Assembly (NCBI RefSeq): GCF_028649455.1
Contig: NZ_JAQSIO010000002.1
Location: forward strand, 372,001-436,000
Source: Curvibacter microcysteis
GTDB taxonomy: Bacteria > Pseudomonadota > Gammaproteobacteria > Burkholderiales > Burkholderiaceae_C
Length of the DNA stretch: 64,000 nt
Reading direction: 5' to 3'
Part shown: piece by piece, positions 9,753 to 17,795 of the stretch
Layout of the letters: each line of letters opens with the position of its first letter
How positions within the stretch are numbered: position 1 is the first letter of the stretch
Notes under the pieces: model-generated
What the model saw: the letters and a program-made list of their open reading frames with translations, nothing else
What the model was told of the DNA's origin: nothing
The model's database searches: none
Translations under genes and position numbers: made by a program

Positions 9753-9897
9753 GGTCAGAAAATGCGTTGGACGCCGTTGAACAAGGCCGTCAGCGCCGCT
9801 GGGAAACGCGGTTGACTGAACAAGCCATGGGCTCATTCTTCATGGCCCAGCGCCTGACGACAATGCATTTATAGTGGGTTAAACATTAGTGAGAATA

Positions 9898-10857
9898 ATG
9901 GAAACAAGGCTTTCTCCTTCCTTGCTGGCCTGGCTGCGCTGCTTCGAAGCCACGGCACGCCACGGCAGTTTCACGCGCGCTGCCGGTGAGCTGTGCATCA
10001 CCCAGGGTGCGGTGAGCCAACAGGTCAAGCAGTTGGAGCAATGGCTGGCGCGGCCGCTGTTGATCCGCACCCCGCGCAGCTTGGTGCTGACGCCCGAGGG
10101 CAAGTGGCTGGGCGTGGTCTTGCGTGAGGGTTTCGAGGCGATTGAGGGCACGCTGTCCCAGCTGCGTCGGGCACCGCGCTCCGACGGCCCCACCACGCTG
10201 AGCTGCTCGCCTTCGTTTGCCATGCGCTGGTTGACGCCGCGTCTGGGCTCCTTCTTGAGCCAATACCCCGAGGTGGGCCTGCGGGTGTACGGCGAGTTTC
10301 ACGCCCTGGACCGCACCCGCATGGTGCACGACGGCATCGAGGTGGCGGTGCGCTTTGACCCGGGCCAGTACGAGGACGTGCAAGCCACTCAGTTTTTGGA
10401 CGAGTGGCTGGTGCCTGTGGCCAGCCCGGCCTTTTTGGCGCAACACCCCGAACTGCAGCAGCCGAGCGACCTGAACCCCGCCTGCCTGCTGCACGACGCC
10501 AGTCCCTGGGATGGCGGCGATGAAGTCGCGGAGTGGACGCATTGGTTCCGCGCCATGGGGGCCGAGCGGCCCGACCTCAGCCAGGGCCAGCGCTTCAACC
10601 TGTCGCAACTGGCCCTGAGCGCGGCCTTGGCCGGCCAGGGTGTGGCCATGGGTCGCGCGGCGCTGGTGCTGGACGACATCGTCACCAAGCGCCTGGTGCC
10701 CTTGTTTGGCCGCAGCGTGCAATCGCACGCCAGCTACCACTTTGTGTCGCAGCGCTACCCCTCGGAGGCCATGCGCCTGATCGAGGCCTGGTTGCACCAG
10801 GAAGCTCAGCAGTTCCGCAGCTTGCGTGCCCAAAGCCTGCCCGCACCCAGCGCTTGA
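9898..10857 (+). CDS. LysR-family regulator, divergent from dsdA
   Basis: About 319 residues. The N-terminal winged HTH reads FEATARHGSFTRAAGELC and TQGAVSQQVKQLEQWL, followed by an effector-binding domain. The divergent position next to D-serine dehydratase suggests it activates dsdA and the downstream amidase/oxidase genes in response to D-serine or a related ligand, as DsdC does. That assignment is from context. The HTH resembles the GcvA/AmpR group as much as DsdC. Start ATG 9898 is chosen; a GTG at 9889 is also in frame. Confidence 0.9.
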   Translation: METRLSPSLLAWLRCFEATARHGSFTRAAGELCITQGAVSQQVKQLEQWLARPLLIRTPRSLVLTPEGKWLGVVLREGFEAIEGTLSQLRRAPRSDGPTTLSCSPSFAMRWLTPRLGSFLSQYPEVGLRVYGEFHALDRTRMVHDGIEVAVRFDPGQYEDVQATQFLDEWLVPVASPAFLAQHPELQQPSDLNPACLLHDASPWDGGDEVAEWTHWFRAMGAERPDLSQGQRFNLSQLALSAALAGQGVAMGRAALVLDDIVTKRLVPLFGRSVQSHASYHFVSQRYPSEAMRLIEAWLHQEAQQFRSLRAQSLPAPSA

Positions 10858-10958
10858 AAAGCGCCCTGACGCCGCACTGGCTTGGGGCGCGCACCATCTT
10901 TCATTACAAATAATTGAATGAAGTCATATCAACATGACAATTAGTGTTATGATTGCGG

Positions 10959-11036
<78 letters not shown>

Positions 11037-11063
11037 TCAAACAGCGGTTCCCGCTGACAGCAG

Positions 11064-11089
11064 ACGCCCACTCATCAGTGGGCGTTTTT
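11064..11089 (+). terminator. Rho-independent terminator after tRNA-fMet
   Basis: A nine-pair stem ACGCCCACT / AGTGGGCGT with loop CATC, followed by a T run. It closes the tRNA transcript. A very similar stem (CGCCCAC / GTGGGCG) follows the displaced tRNA end at 17683-17709. Confidence 0.9.
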
Positions 11090-11202
11090 GTTTGTGCCCA
11101 CTTTGTGCCCGTCTTGTGTCCACTCGGATTTGGTCTGTCACGATTGTGACCATTGGGTCAATCTGGCTAATTTCACCGCAACGACGGACTCTTTAAGGCT
11201 GG

Positions 11203-11427
11203 GTGCTGTCGGTCATCTTTGCGCCAGCAAATACACCCGCTCCTGTGGTGGCAAAAATTCACCAGGCCATCAACGAGACGCTGATACAACCCGAACTGAA
11301 GGCCAAGTTGGCGCTGCAGAGCATCGACACGGCGCCGATCAGCCAGGAGGAGTTCGCATACACCGTGAAACAGGACTTCACACGCTGGGCCGAGCTATTG
11401 AAGGTTTTGAAGGTCAAGGTGGAATAG
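11203..11427 (+). pseudogene. Fragment of a Bug-family binding protein gene (C-terminus)
   Basis: About 74 codons matching only the end of a TctC/Bug protein: FAPANTPAPVVAKIHQAINE, then PELKAKLALQSI and the FTRWAELLKVLKVK tail. The N-terminal three quarters, including the signal peptide and ligand pocket, are missing, and the fragment begins just inside the left end of the island. Not expected to make a functional protein. Confidence 0.8.
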
Positions 11428-11497
11428 CAAGCCCGGGCTAGCACACGAGGCCCGCGAACATCAGGGATCTGGTGTGTTTCTACCAGCGCTGCTCGGT

Positions 11498-11511
11498 GGT
11501 GTCCGGACACC
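11498..11511. repeat. Perfect 14-bp palindrome GGTGTCCGGACACC
   Basis: Uninterrupted inverted repeat in the gene-poor stretch between two pseudogene fragments. It may be part of a degenerate insertion-sequence end or a protein binding site; nothing else supports either reading. Confidence 0.4.
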
Positions 11512-11680
11512 GTGGTAGCGGCCAGATCGATTCTCGCAACTTTGGTGCGCAGCCCCTCGTGCGGGGGCCCACTAGCAACCGGGCTTGAGTTGCAGCCCCT
11601 GGCGTGCCAGGTTGTGTATTTCCCAAATGTTTTCCTGCTCAGGTGTTATCGCTGAAAGGAAACACAGATGAGCTCCCTTG

Positions 11681-11926
11681 ATGGAAGACGGCATCAAGCG
11701 TTAGTCGGCCAAGAGAAAGTCGGTCCTGGTCCTGGACATCCTCCGAGACCGGACCACAGTCGCTGAGGCTCACCGAGCCGACGAACTCAACCCTTCTGAG
11801 GTTGAACAGTTGGTCGACGAAGGCAAGCGAGGCATGGAGAACGCGCTGCGCAGCAAGCCACTGGAAATCAAGCTCAGTGATTTGCAGCAGGCCCACGGCG
11901 AAGCGCTGCTAAAGCAGCTCGCTTAG
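11681..11926 (+). pseudogene. Insertion-sequence OrfA (transposase HTH subunit) remnant
   Basis: Reading from ATG 11681 gives MEDGIKR, a TAG stop at 11702, then SAKRKSVLVLDILRDRTTV, AEAHRADELNPSEVEQLVDE, GKRGMENALR and a short tail to TAG at 11924. This pattern (DILxxxTTVAEA...LxPSEVExWV..GKxGMENALR) is that of OrfA-type transposase subunits of IS3-like elements. The internal TAG sits where such proteins usually have Trp, so a single base change explains it. The C-terminus is also short and OrfB is absent. The last 53 bases overlap the end of the LysR gene on the other strand. Confidence 0.7.
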
Positions 11927-12851
11927 AAACAAGCGACAGCTTTGGAGACTTGACTTGTGATCGTAACCATGCCACAGCTTCGTCCACCATCGGGTGGTGA
12001 CGGCTCGCATTCCAAGCGGTTGCAGCCGTTACGACCATGATTTTTTCCTTCAGTGGCCTGACCACCACATTCTCTGGCGCCAGTCTTCGCAAAGAGGATG
12101 GCACCAGAGCCACACCTTGCCCGCAACTGACGTAGGCGATTTGCGACGTTACCGATCGCACCTCATGAAGTACACGCGGGGAGAATCCATGGGTGCGGCA
12201 GACGCTGGTCAGCATATCGAAATACACCGGGCTGACCTGTCGAGAAGACATCACGAGTTGCTCTGCACTCAGGGACTTCAGGCGGATCTTGGATTGAGTC
12301 GCCAGAGGGTGGCTCTTCGTCAGCGCCACTGCCAAGCGATCCTCTTGCATAGGAATCGTCTCAATGTCACTGCCGACATCTCCATCCAGCCTGGCAAATA
12401 CCAGATCCAACTCACCCGCCTCCAGTGCCGGGACGGCTTCAACGCTATCAATTTCTCTGACAAACACTGTCAGATGAGGGTGTGCGATCTTTAAGGCCTC
12501 GAGCAATGGGGGCACCGTTTCCAGCATGGCTGACGTGATGGCTCCAACGTGCAGCACACCGGATTGACCCGAGGTAACTTCGCGCACCACACGCTCCAGT
12601 TGCTCGACCTGGCCAGCGAACTGGCGCACCGCTGGCAAGATCGCCGCCCCGGCAGGGCTCAGTTGGGTCCCACGTCTGGAGCGTGCGAACAACTGCATTT
12701 TCAGGGACTGCTCCAGAACTTTGATCTGCTCCGTCAGCGGAGGCTGGGACATGCCGAGCCTTTGTGCCGCGCGGCCGAAGTGCTGCTCCTCGGCTACAGC
12801 GAGGAACATCCACAGCTGTCGTATGAGGCGGAAGTCAATCCTGTTGTTCAT
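11874..12851 (-). CDS. LysR-family regulator of the island operon
   Basis: 325 residues, divergent from the first RraA-family gene across 164 bases. The N-terminal HTH is AVAEEQHFGRAAQRLGMSQP followed by PPLTEQIKVLEQSLKMQLFA, and the effector domain resembles the BenM/CatR group. It probably controls the adjacent RraA/aminotransferase operon (context only). The normal domain ends near VDEAVAWLRSQ; the tail after it is basic and unconserved in appearance, and its last 18 or so codons lie on the antisense strand of the IS OrfA remnant. The original 3' end may therefore have been replaced by readthrough into IS debris. Start 12851 puts the HTH close to the N-terminus. Confidence 0.88.
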   Translation of the reverse strand: MNNRIDFRLIRQLWMFLAVAEEQHFGRAAQRLGMSQPPLTEQIKVLEQSLKMQLFARSRRGTQLSPAGAAILPAVRQFAGQVEQLERVVREVTSGQSGVLHVGAITSAMLETVPPLLEALKIAHPHLTVFVREIDSVEAVPALEAGELDLVFARLDGDVGSDIETIPMQEDRLAVALTKSHPLATQSKIRLKSLSAEQLVMSSRQVSPVYFDMLTSVCRTHGFSPRVLHEVRSVTSQIAYVSCGQGVALVPSSLRRLAPENVVVRPLKEKIMVVTAATAWNASRHHPMVDEAVAWLRSQVKSPKLSLVSKRAALAALRRGPAANH

Positions 12852-13015
12852 CCTGGTGCTCCATGTGGCTGGCTGGTGTGATGAGTCTGAGCGAACCATT
12901 CTCCTTTTGTCCTCGGCGAACGTCATCTTTTTCTGATCTTATTTTCAGATCACAACGATACTGAATTCGGAATTTACATATTAAGCGGCGGGTTTGATCA
13001 TGCCCGGGTACCTTC

Positions 13016-13693
13016 ATGGAACCCAGTGCAATGACCCAACGTTCATTCCTCGACCGACTCGCATCGCTGGACACCAACACCGTGTCCGACGCCCTCGACT
13101 TTCTGAATCTGCCTGGCGCGACCTACGGTCTGCGTCCCTTGTGGGACTGCCCCAAGGTCGTCGGCCGTGCGAGCACCATCCAGCTGGGCCCGAAAGGCGA
13201 CGCCAAGCCGACGGTTCACCTGATTTCTCCTGTCATTGACGCCATTGCCTCTGACGACCGCGTCTTGGTCGTTGCAGGGGGCGCGGAGGGCATCTCTTGC
13301 TGGGGCGATATTTTGGCCAATGCTGCCGTGTCCAAGCAGGTGCGTGGCACGGTCATCGACGGCTTGAGCCGCGACATCGAGGGCAGCGAGTCTGTGAGCT
13401 ACCCGGTCTATGGCCGCGGCGTGACCATGATCAGCGCCCGTAATCGGGTGATCCAGATCCACTCGTGCCAGCCGGTGCAGATGGCGGGCGTCACGGTGCA
13501 TGAGGATGACTATGTGATCGCCGACCGCTGCGGTACCGTCTTTGTGCCTGCGGCCCGCATCGAAGAGGTACTGGACCTCGGCGAGCGCATTGCCAAGCGC
13601 CAGGATGGCATGGTGGCAGCGGTGCGTGCTGGCCGTTCGGTGGCGGAGGTCATGCACGACAAGGAATTTGAGGCCATCGTGGTCAAAGGCTGA
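13016..13693 (+). CDS. RraA-family aldolase/decarboxylase-like protein 1
   Basis: 225 residues of the RraA/HMG-aldolase fold. This family includes divalent-metal class II pyruvate aldolases (4-hydroxy-4-methyl-2-oxoglutarate and 4-carboxy-4-hydroxy-2-oxoadipate aldolases) that also decarboxylate oxaloacetate. The active-site stretch CWGDILANAAVSKQVRGTV runs into IDGLSRDIEG, with R119-D120 the substrate/metal pair. It heads a plus-strand series with two further RraA-family genes and an aminotransferase. ATG 13016 or ATG 13031 could be the start; neither has a strong ribosome site. RNase E regulation is unlikely given the operon context. Confidence 0.85.
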   Translation: MEPSAMTQRSFLDRLASLDTNTVSDALDFLNLPGATYGLRPLWDCPKVVGRASTIQLGPKGDAKPTVHLISPVIDAIASDDRVLVVAGGAEGISCWGDILANAAVSKQVRGTVIDGLSRDIEGSESVSYPVYGRGVTMISARNRVIQIHSCQPVQMAGVTVHEDDYVIADRCGTVFVPAARIEEVLDLGERIAKRQDGMVAAVRAGRSVAEVMHDKEFEAIVVKG

Positions 13694-13757
13694 TCGCAGT
13701 GCGGCCTCGCCTACCCGTCTTGCGAGCTCAAATCACTCCACCCCAGTAGGCCTGACG

Positions 13758-14306
13758 ATGAGCCTTCAATTGCGTTCGCTTGGCTGCGCTTTGCTGATGC
13801 TGGCCGCGAACAGCGTGGCTTTTGCCCAAGCGCTCGTCGCTGGCCCTGGCCAGGTTGTCAAGTTCGTCGCGCCAGACCCAGCCGGAAGCCGCGACAGGTT
13901 GGCTTGGGTGATGGGGCAGTTGATCGACGGCCTGCGTGCCCCTCTGAGCGAACTTTTTGCGCTGTCGGGCTGCAAGGAGGGGCGTGCCTTGGCCGCTGCG
14001 AGTGAGAAACGAAACGCGGTGCTGCCTGAGGTGCCCTCCGTGAAGGCGCGGGGCTTTCGCCAGTTTGTGGTGAACAGGGGGGAGGGCGTCTTGGCGTGCC
14101 AGGGCCCGCCCGCAGACCTGATCAACCGGCGCCATGCCCGTGTTCGCAAAGCCCTAAACACGACCGACACGACGCAACTCCAGCGGCGCTTGAAAAGCGA
14201 AAGCCCCACCCCTGGAATCGATTGCCAAACCAATGGGAGCCATGGCGGACTGAGGCCAGAGCTTCCCCGAATTCAACTCAATTTTGATCTAGGAGTCATG
14301 ACATGA
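13758..14306 (+). pseudogene. Internally deleted Bug-family binding protein
   Basis: The frame starts with a good signal peptide (LRSLGCALLMLAANSVAFAQ) and the first strand (VKFVAPDPAGSRDRLAWVMG). It then jumps to the second half of the family (ALAAASEKRNAVLPEVPSVK...ADLINRRHARVRKALNT). Roughly the middle third of a normal 320-residue Bug protein is missing and several family positions are altered (for example PGGSTD is now PAGSRD). The frame stays open and its stop overlaps the next start (ATGA), so it may still be translated for coupling, but ligand binding is improbable. Confidence 0.75.
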
Positions 14307-14965
14307 GTGCAGAAGACAAAGAACTGATGGCCCTTTTTGAAGGGCTGGACACCCCCGGCGTCTCTGACGCCATGGACAAACTGGGTCTGCACGGCCAAGC
14401 ACTGGGCATCATGCCGCTGGCCAACTATGCCAAGGCCGTGGTCGGACCAGCTTTCACCGTCAAGTACGTGCCAGCCAGCAACCCGCCCGGCACAGTCGGC
14501 GACTTCATCGATGACGTGGCGCCCGGGGACGTGGTGGTCATCGACAACGATGGACGCACCGATTGCACCGTTTGGGGCGACATCATGACCCAGTACGCGG
14601 GTCTGCGTGGCATCGCGGGCACCGTGATCGATGGGGTTTGCCGAGACGTGGGCAAGGCCCTGGGCGACAACTACCCGATGTTCTCAGCTGGCCGCTTCAT
14701 GCGCACCGGCAAAGACCGTGTGCAGGTGGAGTCGGTGAACACCACGGTGGCCATCGGTACCGTGCGCGTCGCGTCCCGCGACATCGTGGTGGCCGATGCT
14801 AACGGTGTGGTCGTCGTGCCACGTGGCCGAGCCCGAGAAGTGGCCGAGACGGCCCGAAAGATTGAAGAGGTCGAATCGCGCATCCGTGACCAGATTTCTC
14901 AAGGTAAGACGCTCGGCGAAGCGCGTGCCGCGCTGGGGTACCACAAGCTGCAAACCAAGGAGTAA
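14303..14965 (+). CDS. RraA-family aldolase/decarboxylase-like protein 2
   Basis: 220 residues. The catalytic region is TVWGDIMTQYAGLRGIAGTV followed by IDGVCRDVGK, with R114-D115. DVAPGDVVVIDNDG and DIVVADANGVVVVPR are the paired strand motifs of the family. AGGAG lies 7 bases before the ATG, which overlaps the stop of the broken Bug frame. The next RraA-family gene follows after 4 bases. A catabolic class II aldolase acting on 4-hydroxy-2-oxo acids is the best-supported role class; the substrate is unknown. Confidence 0.87.
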   Translation: MSAEDKELMALFEGLDTPGVSDAMDKLGLHGQALGIMPLANYAKAVVGPAFTVKYVPASNPPGTVGDFIDDVAPGDVVVIDNDGRTDCTVWGDIMTQYAGLRGIAGTVIDGVCRDVGKALGDNYPMFSAGRFMRTGKDRVQVESVNTTVAIGTVRVASRDIVVADANGVVVVPRGRAREVAETARKIEEVESRIRDQISQGKTLGEARAALGYHKLQTKE

Positions 14966-14969
14966 TGCC

Positions 14970-15602
14970 ATGACCTACAGCACAGAACAACTGACTTTGG
15001 CCCGCCAACTTGGTACTTCCACCTTGTTTGAGGCGTCGGGCCTGGCAACCAGCGCAGCCGATGTGGCCATCCGCCCCGTGTGGGCGGGCGCCTCGGTGGC
15101 GGGACCGGCCTTTCCGCTTGAATGCTCCCCCGGCGACAACCTGGCCATACACATCGCCATGGAGAAGGCACCGCGTGGCAGCGTTCTTGTCGTTTCAACA
15201 AGCAGCTTCGTGGCAGGCTACTGGGGTGAGCTGCTCACGGTGGCCGCTGAAGCCGCGGGCATCGCAGGGCTGGTGATTGACGGCGGCGTGCGCGACATTG
15301 CAGCCCTCACTGCGCGGCGCTTTCCGGTCTTTTCCCGGGGCATTTCCATGCGGGGAACCATCAAGGCCAGCGCGCCATCGGTGGGCCAGTCCATCAGCTT
15401 CACCGGCACGCCAGTGGCCGCGGGTGATCTGGTGGTGGCAGACGATGACGGTGTGCTCATCATCCCGGCCGCCCATGCGGAATACACCTTGACCCAGGGC
15501 CAGGCCCGGGCAGACAAAGAAGCCAAGTTCATGGCGTCTTTGACCCAAGGCAAATCCACACTGGAGTTGATGAACCTCACGAACTGGAGACAGGCCAGAT
15601 GA
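14970..15602 (+). CDS. RraA-family aldolase/decarboxylase-like protein 3
   Basis: 210 residues. The active-site segment is GYWGELLTVAAEAAGIAGLV into IDGGVRDIAAL, with R108-D109. The Glu in WGELL replaces the Asp found in the other two copies, so the three are diverged paralogues and not recent duplicates. AAGGAG sits 7 bases upstream of the ATG. The stop overlaps the aminotransferase ATG (ATGA), indicating translational coupling. It is closest in style to HMG/CHA aldolases among the three. Confidence 0.87.
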   Translation: MTYSTEQLTLARQLGTSTLFEASGLATSAADVAIRPVWAGASVAGPAFPLECSPGDNLAIHIAMEKAPRGSVLVVSTSSFVAGYWGELLTVAAEAAGIAGLVIDGGVRDIAALTARRFPVFSRGISMRGTIKASAPSVGQSISFTGTPVAAGDLVVADDDGVLIIPAAHAEYTLTQGQARADKEAKFMASLTQGKSTLELMNLTNWRQAR

Positions 15603-16816
15603 ATCCGCCAGTCCATGCGTTGAACCGCTTTCTGGCCGATGCCAAACCATCGGCCACCTACAAGGTCATGGATCGTGTGGCGGCACGCCGAGCAGGAGGG
15701 GCCAGCATCATCTCCCTCAGTGCGGGTGAGCCAGACTTCGATACGCCTGCACATGTGGCTGAGGCTGGCATCGCAGCCATCCGTGCCGGCCAGACCCGCT
15801 ACACCCAGGTGGCGGGTCTGCGACCCTTGCGTGAAGCCATCGCCGCCAAGTTCCTGAGAGAGAACGGGTTGGCGGTCGACTGGCGTGACACGCTGGTGTG
15901 CAGCGGCGGCAAACAGGTGATATTCAATGCTTTGGCTGCCACGCTAAACGAGTTTGACGAGGTCGTCGTGCCTGCGCCCTACTGGGTGAGCTATCCGGAA
16001 ATCGTGCAGCTGTGTGGTGGTAAGCCTGTCACCGTGGCCTGCGGAGCTGATACGGGCTTCAAACTCACGCCCGAGGCCTTGGCCGCGGCCATCACGCCGC
16101 GCACCCGCTGGCTGATCCTGAACTCGCCATCCAACCCGACGGGTGCGGTTTACAGCCGCGTCGAACTTCAGGCGCTGGCTGACGTGCTGCTGAAGCACCC
16201 GCAGGTGCTGGTGCTCAGCGATGACATCTACGAGCACCTGATCTTCGATGACCTTGAGTTCTTCACCCTCGCCCAGGTGGAGCCTCGCTTGCGCGAGCGG
16301 GTGCTGACCATGAACGGCGTTTCCAAGGCCTATGCCATGACTGGCTGGCGCATTGGCTTTGGCACCGGACCGCGCTGGCTGATCGAGGCCATGGAGAAGT
16401 TGCAGGGCCAGCAGACATCGGGTGCCTGCACCATCTCGCAGCATGCGGCGTTGGCCGCGCTGACCGGGCCACAGGACTTCATCCATGAGTCCCGTGCGGT
16501 GTTCCAGCGGCGGCGTGATCTGGTGGTCGAGTGGCTGAATCAAGCGCCGGGCCTTCACTGCGAAGTACCGCAAGGCGCGTTTTACGCGTTTGCATCGTGC
16601 GAAGCCTGGCTGGGCAAGGTAACGCGGGCTGGCACGACGCTGAACAGCGATGAAGACGTGGTCAACGCGCTGCTGGACGAGGCGAACGTCGCCACCGTGC
16701 ATGGCAGCGCCTTCGGGCTGGGACCTTACATCCGCATCGCTTATGCGCTGGACGACGCCTCACTGCGGCAGGCCTGCAAAGCGATCCAGGGATTCGGCCA
16801 GGCCCTGGCCGGCTGA
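15599..16816 (+). CDS. Class I/II PLP aminotransferase (AspC-like)
   Basis: 405 residues. Fold-type I aminotransferase motifs in order are SLSAGEPDFDTP, the substrate loop YTQVAGLRPLREAIA, the PLP-ring Asn in LNSPSNPTGAVY, the pyridine-N Asp region LVLSDDIYEHLIFDD and the Schiff-base lysine K243 in GVSKAYAMTGWRIGFG. The family transfers amino groups between acidic, aromatic or branched amino acids and 2-oxo acids. Coupled to an RraA-family aldolase gene, it could deaminate a 4-hydroxy-glutamate-type amino acid to the oxo acid that the aldolase cleaves (inference). Confidence 0.93.
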   Translation: MNPPVHALNRFLADAKPSATYKVMDRVAARRAGGASIISLSAGEPDFDTPAHVAEAGIAAIRAGQTRYTQVAGLRPLREAIAAKFLRENGLAVDWRDTLVCSGGKQVIFNALAATLNEFDEVVVPAPYWVSYPEIVQLCGGKPVTVACGADTGFKLTPEALAAAITPRTRWLILNSPSNPTGAVYSRVELQALADVLLKHPQVLVLSDDIYEHLIFDDLEFFTLAQVEPRLRERVLTMNGVSKAYAMTGWRIGFGTGPRWLIEAMEKLQGQQTSGACTISQHAALAALTGPQDFIHESRAVFQRRRDLVVEWLNQAPGLHCEVPQGAFYAFASCEAWLGKVTRAGTTLNSDEDVVNALLDEANVATVHGSAFGLGPYIRIAYALDDASLRQACKAIQGFGQALAG

Positions 16817-16915
16817 GTTCCTTGTGTCAGGCGGGCACGAATGGCTTGCGGCCAGACGGTGCCCGCTCGTTTTGTATTTCTAGGAAAAGCTTTTATAGCT
16901 TCAGAAATCGCGCAT

Positions 16916-17205
16916 ATGCGCTTTCCGCTGTCAATTGGTGACGTCGTGTTGGACGTTACCGCAATTCACCACGGCGGTGAAAAGTACCTATTGTCTTCCT
17001 GCATGGCTTTGGCACCACGAGGGAAGACTATGCTGACATCGTGCGAAAGGTCGAGTTCGTAGGCCATCACTTTCTAGCGTTTGAGGTGCCTGGCTGCGGC
17101 GACACCCCGTGTGCGGATTTGTCGACGGTCAACATACCCTTTCAGGTGAAGGCGGCACTGATCATGTTCGGCCGCATGGGGTTCCGACGCTTCGGACTTC
17201 ACTAA
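16916..17205 (+). pseudogene. Frameshifted and truncated alpha/beta hydrolase
   Basis: From ATG 16916 the frame reads MRFPLSIGDVVLDVTAIHHG. A one-base loss in the A run near 16979-16984 then moves the family reading to another frame: VFLHGFGTTREDYADIV, then FLAFEVPGCGDTPCADLS, ending at TAA 17203 after RRFGLH. The HGFG oxyanion motif is present, but the nucleophile elbow and the rest of the protein are missing. It lies downstream of the aminotransferase within the island and is dead. Confidence 0.7.
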
Positions 17206-17599
17206 CTTCAGACAGGTACGGCTGGAGGGGGCAGGTCAGCAGCGCCTCAAGGCGGGTTGCAAGTCCAGCAAGTACCGAGAGGGCGAGTCTGGCGCCTTCT
17301 CTATCACCAAGGAGTCCTGCAACCTGCAGGCAACGTTTGATTGTTGAAAGTGACCTGCTGTGCGCCTCCGAGCCCTTGTTTGGATAGTGATCGACAGTGG
17401 TGTCCATGGCTGCCCAATGGTCTCAAATCCCGAAGATTCTAGCCCCATGCAAGTGGTCAACCGTCGGCTAAATTGTGATCACTGGATCAAAATAGGTGAC
17501 AATCGTTCTTGATGATGCACATAAAAATACGTTTAAAAACAACGATTTACATCGATTAAAGTAGCTAAAAAACTAAAAAGACAGTGCATGCTTTGTAGT
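17206..17599. other. Gene-poor right end of the island
   Basis: No intact gene seen. An open frame without a start (about 17183-17347, + strand) reads DFTNFRQVRLEGAGQQRLKA and ends KESCNLQATFDC; it looks protein-like but is not recognised and may be another gene fragment. From about 17465 to 17595 the sequence becomes strongly AT-rich with A/T runs, unlike the surrounding GC-rich DNA. Such a stretch is often found beside an attachment site where an integrase gene or its binding arms once lay. Confidence 0.5.
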
Positions 17600-17645
17600 C
17601 TCATAACCCAAAGGTCGTAGGTTCAAATCCTACTCGCGCAACCAA
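17600..17645 (+). repeat. attR: displaced tRNA-fMet 3' end
   Basis: Exact copy of 10991-11036 with unrelated sequence upstream (TTTGTAGT), so it is a fragment and not a second tRNA gene. A strong terminator follows 37 bases later, probably the original terminator of the tRNA gene before insertion. Confidence 0.9.
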
Positions 17646-17682
17646 CACCAGGGCGGCGGTCTTTTCAGACTGACAGCCCTCC

Positions 17683-17709
17683 AAAACGCCCACCGCCAGT
17701 GGGCGTTTT
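17683..17709 (+). terminator. Terminator after the displaced tRNA end
   Basis: Perfect 11-pair stem AAAACGCCCAC / GTGGGCGTTTT with loop CGCCA, giving a T run on the plus strand and also on the minus strand. Probably the ancestral terminator of the tRNA-fMet gene. Confidence 0.88.
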
Positions 17710-17795
17710 GCGTTGGGCGTCCTAAAACTTGACCGCAGGCGTTTGAAGTCAGCAGCCCAAGGTTTGGCTCATGTGGGGCTTTTCGTGAGCCATGT

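Noticed and set aside
10948-10953. TATGAT as a -10 box of the tRNA-fMet promoter
   Set aside because: It would place the transcription start at or inside the mature tRNA 5' end and no matching -35 is at the right distance.
17591-17645. Possible second tRNA-fMet gene
   Set aside because: Only the 3' 46 bases match; there is no D arm or 5' acceptor strand upstream. It is an attachment-site remnant.
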